The notes under the pieces are model-generated. The model was not told where the DNA came from and did no database searches. It worked only from the letters and a program-made list of their open reading frames with translations. Shown piece after piece: positions 60,902 to 64,000 of a stretch of DNA of 64,000 nucleotides; positions within the stretch are counted from its first letter, which is position 1; the number at the start of each line of letters is the position of its first letter. This DNA comes from Streptomyces sp. AM 2-1-1 (lineage in GTDB: Bacteria > Actinomycetota > Actinomycetes > Streptomycetales > Streptomycetaceae), in NCBI RefSeq assembly GCF_029167645.1, contig NZ_CP119147.1, forward strand, positions 3,410,001-3,474,000. Direction: 5' to 3'. Position numbers and translations under genes: made by a program.

Positions 60902-61531
60902 TCACCGCTTCGCGGCGCGACGCTTCCTGACCACCAGCAGCAGTGCGACGGCGGCCACCGCGAGCAGCGGTCCGCGGCGGCGGCCGGCGGCCCGCTGGGC
61001 ACGGCCGGCCTGCTCCGCGAACGAGTCCGGGGTCTTCTCCTCGACCTTCGACGCCACGGCCGAGGCGGCCGAGGAGATCCGGTCCCTGGCCCGTATCGCC
61101 TTGTCCACCACCGGGGGCGGCAGCTTCTCCTGCGCGTCCCGCGCGATCCGGGCGGCATGGTCCTTCGCCTGGACGGCCTTCTCCTGCACCTGCGCCTTCG
61201 CGACGGCGGTCTTCTCCCGCACCTGGGCCGTGGCCTCCGTCGCCTTCAGCTGGGCCTGGGCCTTGGCCTCTGCCGCCTTGACCTGGGCCTGCGCCTTGGC
61301 GTGCTCCGCCTTCTGCTGGACCTGCGCCTTCACATCGGCCTTCGCCGCCAGGGCTTCGACCGTCTGCCCGAGCTGCTCGCGGGTCGCCTCGGCGTTCCGG
61401 CGCAGCTCCTCGGGGGTCGGCGGCTCTTCGGAGTGCGCGCTCAGGTTCCGGGCCTGCTCCGGGGACGGGAACGGGGGCTGGGCCCGCGACGGGTCCGAGG
61501 GCTGGGGCTGGTTCTGGGGCATGTCGTTCAT
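60902..61531 (-). CDS. DUF3618-domain membrane-anchored protein
   Basis: A 209-residue protein. Residues 40-75 contain the DUF3618 motif (TPEELRRNAEATREQLGQTV). A long Ala/Lys/Gln-rich helical region follows (repeats such as AKAQAQVKAAEAKAQ), probably a coiled coil, then a C-terminal membrane helix (PLLAVAAVALLLVV) and basic RKRRAAKR. Such proteins sit at the inner face of the membrane and are found beside holin-X proteins in Streptomyces. ATG 61531 overlaps the holin-X stop in ATGA, so the genes are coupled. Confidence 0.82.
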   Translation of the reverse strand: MNDMPQNQPQPSDPSRAQPPFPSPEQARNLSAHSEEPPTPEELRRNAEATREQLGQTVEALAAKADVKAQVQQKAEHAKAQAQVKAAEAKAQAQLKATEATAQVREKTAVAKAQVQEKAVQAKDHAARIARDAQEKLPPPVVDKAIRARDRISSAASAVASKVEEKTPDSFAEQAGRAQRAAGRRRGPLLAVAAVALLLVVRKRRAAKR

Positions 61532-61989
61532 CGGTGCGCCTTCTCCTTGATCTCCGCCATGTCTGCCTTGACGTTGTCGATGGCCCGCTCGGGCTTGGCC
61601 GGGGTGGCCAGCGCGATCTCCTTCTTGCCCTTCAGGGCCAGGACTGCCGCGACCGCCGCCAGTACGGCGCACACGATCAGCGCGGAGGCCCACACCGGCA
61701 TGACCGTCGCCAGACCGGCGATGCCGGCCGTCACCAGCGCGCCCAGGGCGAGGAACCCCACGGTGGCCGCACCGCCGAACAGCCCGCCGCCCAGTCCGAA
61801 CCGCTTGCCCTTCTGGGTCATCTCCGCCTGGGCGAGGCGCATCTCGTCCCGCACCAGCTGCGACAGCTGCTGCGAGGCCCGGGTCACCAGCGCCCCGACG
61901 GAGTCGTCGTGCGTACCGGCGGGTCCCGTGCCGGGTCCGCGTTCCGCACCGGGTCCGCCCGGTCCGGTCGGGTACTCAACCGTGGTCAT
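61528..61989 (-). CDS. Actinobacterial holin-X (DUF1469-type) protein
   Basis: A 153-residue protein. A Gly/Pro-rich N-terminus is followed by a helix SVGALVTRASQQLSQLVRDE and two membrane segments, FGGAATVGFLALGALVTAGIAG (about 70-91) and VWASALIVCAVLAAVAAVLAL (about 97-117), then a Lys-rich tail. This matches the holin-X family. The name is historical and the family is widespread outside prophages, so an envelope or stress role is more likely. ATG 61989 has AAGGA close upstream. The frame is open further but not family-like. Confidence 0.85.
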   Translation of the reverse strand: MTTVEYPTGPGGPGAERGPGTGPAGTHDDSVGALVTRASQQLSQLVRDEMRLAQAEMTQKGKRFGLGGGLFGGAATVGFLALGALVTAGIAGLATVMPVWASALIVCAVLAAVAAVLALKGKKEIALATPAKPERAIDNVKADMAEIKEKAHR

Positions 61990-62192
61990 CGTCCTTCGCC
62001 CGCCTCTCCTCGCCGTGCCGCTCCCGGGGGGAACGGCCGTCCACCGCACCTGGATTGTCATGAATGCGCCGCAATGGCGGGTACCCCCGCGATGTCCCCG
62101 CATGCGCGCCGAGCCGGTGTCCCTCCCGCGGGCCGAGGGTGGAGGTCCGGCGCGCCACCGCTCCGCACTGCGCCCCACGGCGGCCGTCGGCC

Positions 62193-62783
62193 TCAGGGAA
62201 GCCGCCGCCACCACACCTTCGGTACGCGATGGATCAGCCACGCGCTCGCCAGCCCCAGCGCCGCACCGGCGGCCACGTCGCTCGGGTAGTGCGCCCCGGA
62301 CTGGACCCGCTCCACCGCCACCACACAGGCGGGTACGGCGCAGAGCGCCCCCACGACCGGTGCGGCGCCCGCGACCGCCGCGCTGAATCCCACGGCGGCG
62401 GCGGTGTGGCCGGAGGGGAAGGAGGAGCTGTCGGGGCGGTCCTCGACCCCGTCGTGCGGTATCAGCTCGGCGGGCGGTCTGCGCCGCTCACACAGCTGCT
62501 TGCCCACACCGTTGGAGAGGAGTTCCGCCAGCCCCATGGCGGCCAGCCCGGCGACCGCCGCCCTGCGGTGACGACGGCCACCGACGGCCGCCATCAGGCC
62601 CGCCGCCGCCCACCACAGCTTGGTGCGCTCGGCCGCCGACTCCACCGCCGGCAGGATCTCCCGCGTCACCGGCGACCTCCAGTGCGCCACCCGGCTGGTC
62701 AGCAGGCGGTCCCCCTGCCGCAGCGCCGCCAGTCCGGCCCGGTACACCGGCCCCGCCTCCGTGCCGATCGCCCTCTCGTACAC
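62193..62783 (-). CDS. PAP2-family membrane phosphatase
   Basis: A 196-residue membrane phosphatase. The PAP2 signature is complete: KQLCERRRPP (Lys-x6-Arg-Pro), SFPSGHTAAAVG (PSGH with catalytic His) and RVQSGAHYPSDVAAG (Arg, His, Asp). About five hydrophobic segments are present. Substrate could be undecaprenyl pyrophosphate or phosphatidic acid. The start is taken as GTG 62783 (VYERAIGTEAG), which has AGAAGGACGGG upstream. The frame stays open far upstream but overlaps the antisense BrkB gene and is not family-like. Confidence 0.85.
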   Translation of the reverse strand: MYERAIGTEAGPVYRAGLAALRQGDRLLTSRVAHWRSPVTREILPAVESAAERTKLWWAAAGLMAAVGGRRHRRAAVAGLAAMGLAELLSNGVGKQLCERRRPPAELIPHDGVEDRPDSSSFPSGHTAAAVGFSAAVAGAAPVVGALCAVPACVVAVERVQSGAHYPSDVAAGAALGLASAWLIHRVPKVWWRRLP

Positions 62784-62845
62784 CGCTGTCCCGTCCTTCT
62801 GCTCATCATGGAGGCCTGCCGGGTCCCGGCCCGGCCCCGGCCGTG

Positions 62846-63967
62846 TCAGCCGAGCCGGCGGCGGTCCTCGTCGGACCACTTGCTGGTGTCGCGCGGTTCG
62901 ACGTAGGGCTCCTCGTCCTCGGGGAGACCGCCGACGATGGCCCGCTCCCGGCTCATCTCGGCGTCGAACTCCAGGCCGAGGAGGATCGCCAGGTTGGTGA
63001 TCCACAGCCACACCAGGAAGACGATTACCCCGGCGAGGGCCCCGTACGTCTTGTTGTAGGAAGCGAAGTTGGCGACGTAGAGGGCGAAGCCCGCCGAGGC
63101 GATCAGCCAGATCAGCAGCGCCAGGAAACTGCCCGGCGTGACCCAGCGGAAGCCCCGTCCCCGGGCGTTCGGCGCGGCCCAGTAGAGGATCGCGATCATG
63201 AAGGTGACCAGGACCGCGAGGACGGGCCACTTCGCGATCGACCACACCGTCAGCGCGGTGTCCCCGACGCCCAGGGCCCCGCCCGCGCGGCTCGCGAGGG
63301 GCCCGGTGAAGACCACGATCAGGGCGCTGATCACCGCCATCACCATCAGGATCACCGTCAGCACCAGGCGCAGCGGCAGGACCTTCCACACCGGGCGCCC
63401 CTCGGGCACGTCGTAGACGGCGTTGGAGGAGCGGATGAACGCCGCGATGTAACCGGACGCCGACCACACCGCCAGCAGCAGACCCACGACGGCCATCACC
63501 GAACCGATGCCGCCGTTGCCCTGCAGCTGCCGCACGGCGTCGGACAGGATGTCGCGGGCCGGCCCCGGAGCGAGCTTCCGCAGGTTGTCCATGACCTTCT
63601 GGGTGGTCGACTCCCCGGCGAGGCCGAGGATCGAGACCAGCACCAGCATGGCCGGGAAGAGCGAGAGGACGCTGTAGTACGTCAGGGCGGCGGCCCGGTC
63701 GCTCAGCTCGTCGTCCTTGAACTCCGTCGCCGTACGCTTCAGCACCGCCCACCACGACCGCTTGGGCATCCCGGTCGGGGCGTCGGGAGCGTTGCGCTCC
63801 ACCTCCGGATCGGGGCCGGCGTTCTCGGTCTCGTGCCCGCCCTGGTCGTCGCGGGCGGCCTCGCCGCGGGCCGCGGCGTCGGCGCGGGGCTCGGCGCGGT
63901 GGTGCCCGGCGAGCGGGAGAGCGCCGGGTTCTTCCTGGTCGTGGGGTGATGCGGGGGTCGATGCCAT
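62846..63967 (-). CDS. YihY/BrkB-family membrane protein
   Basis: A 373-residue protein. The first 75 residues are polar and acidic-basic mixed. The YihY (formerly virulence factor BrkB) membrane domain follows, with conserved SDRAAALTYYSVLSLFPAML, SASGYIAAFIRSSNAVYDVP and FALYVANFASYNKTYGALAG, ending in an acidic tail (EDEEPYVEPRDTSKWSDED). Six or more helices. The function is unproven, and older links to RNase BN are not supported. The PAP2 gene lies 62 bp downstream in the same direction. ATG 63967 is the first start in frame. No obvious ribosome binding site is seen in the remaining 33 bases. Confidence 0.87.
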   Translation of the reverse strand: MASTPASPHDQEEPGALPLAGHHRAEPRADAAARGEAARDDQGGHETENAGPDPEVERNAPDAPTGMPKRSWWAVLKRTATEFKDDELSDRAAALTYYSVLSLFPAMLVLVSILGLAGESTTQKVMDNLRKLAPGPARDILSDAVRQLQGNGGIGSVMAVVGLLLAVWSASGYIAAFIRSSNAVYDVPEGRPVWKVLPLRLVLTVILMVMAVISALIVVFTGPLASRAGGALGVGDTALTVWSIAKWPVLAVLVTFMIAILYWAAPNARGRGFRWVTPGSFLALLIWLIASAGFALYVANFASYNKTYGALAGVIVFLVWLWITNLAILLGLEFDAEMSRERAIVGGLPEDEEPYVEPRDTSKWSDEDRRRLG

Positions 63968-64000
63968 GGTTCCACGAGTGTCCGCGTCACGGGATCGGAA

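Noticed and set aside
1..64000. Search by eye for tRNA/rRNA genes, CRISPR arrays, prophage or a biosynthetic gene cluster
   Set aside because: No cloverleaf-like segment, regularly spaced repeat-spacer array, phage structural block or PKS/NRPS-type gene was seen. The holin-X gene alone is not phage evidence.

Overview
This 64 kb window is chromosomal DNA of a Streptomyces or very close relative. GC content is very high, several genes start with GTG, and the gene content is typical of the genus: a BldD/XRE-type TPR regulator, TerB and VWA stress proteins, a SpoIIE-type phosphatase with an anti-sigma-like ATPase domain, a mycothiol-dependent enzyme family, a Streptomyces K15-like DD-transpeptidase and Actinobacterial holin-X. 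Three parS (ParB-binding) sites at about 13.8, 26.3 and 32.9 kb place it in the origin-proximal chromosome core. metG and aspS close together agree with that, as I recall the S. coelicolor order.

Layout. 0-5 kb: start of a low-complexity protein, an HTH-TPR regulator, a ChbG/YdjC deacetylase and a two-gene cation/proton antiporter operon (RCK_C regulator plus CPA2 channel). 5-9 kb: a lipoprotein, then a 932-bp insertion element bounded by perfect 19-bp inverted repeats. It carries an internally deleted IS5-type transposase and an intact YxiG-like passenger gene. A BlaI/M56 protease sensor operon follows, divergent from terB, with a BlaI-like operator between them. 9-14 kb: a PucR-type regulator, a G-quadruplex motif, a broken membrane protein, a double TrkA-N potassium-type protein and the first parS. 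14-18.5 kb: an alpha/beta hydrolase, two methyltransferases, a tryptophanyl-tRNA synthetase whose leader encodes a Trp-Trp peptide followed by an attenuator, and a decayed NUDIX gene.

18.5-28 kb: DUF6126 protein, a luciferase-like monooxygenase with its FMN reductase, a universal stress protein, membrane proteins, a wrecked quinone oxidoreductase gene, DUF2630, an FUSC transporter, the second parS, an unidentified protein with a duplicated operator-like repeat, and an S4-domain protein. 28-37.5 kb: VWA protein, metG, an L,D-transpeptidase lipoprotein, the third parS overlapping a terminator, aspS and the SpoIIE phosphatase. 37-45.5 kb: a beta-propeller protein and a small Tat protein sharing a C-terminal module, AI-2E transporter, pirin, SseB protein, acyl-CoA dehydrogenase and M18 aminopeptidase.

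45.5-64 kb: DUF6458 protein, NHLRC2-like thioredoxin/NHL protein, a tubby-like protein, a nitrilase-family amidase, a DinB/MDMPI enzyme, a GntR-MFS operon, a K15-like DD-transpeptidase, a PA14/FN3 secreted protein, a trehalose-synthase-like GH13 enzyme translationally coupled to an LLM oxidoreductase, a second GH13 alpha-glucosidase, an envelope cluster (DUF3618, holin-X), a PAP2 phosphatase and a YihY/BrkB membrane protein.

Most of the window is ordinary core genome. The unusual items are the passenger-carrying mini-IS, the trpS attenuator, the parS sites set in repeat arrays, four decaying genes, and several operator-like repeats. I saw no CRISPR array, tRNA, rRNA or biosynthetic gene cluster.
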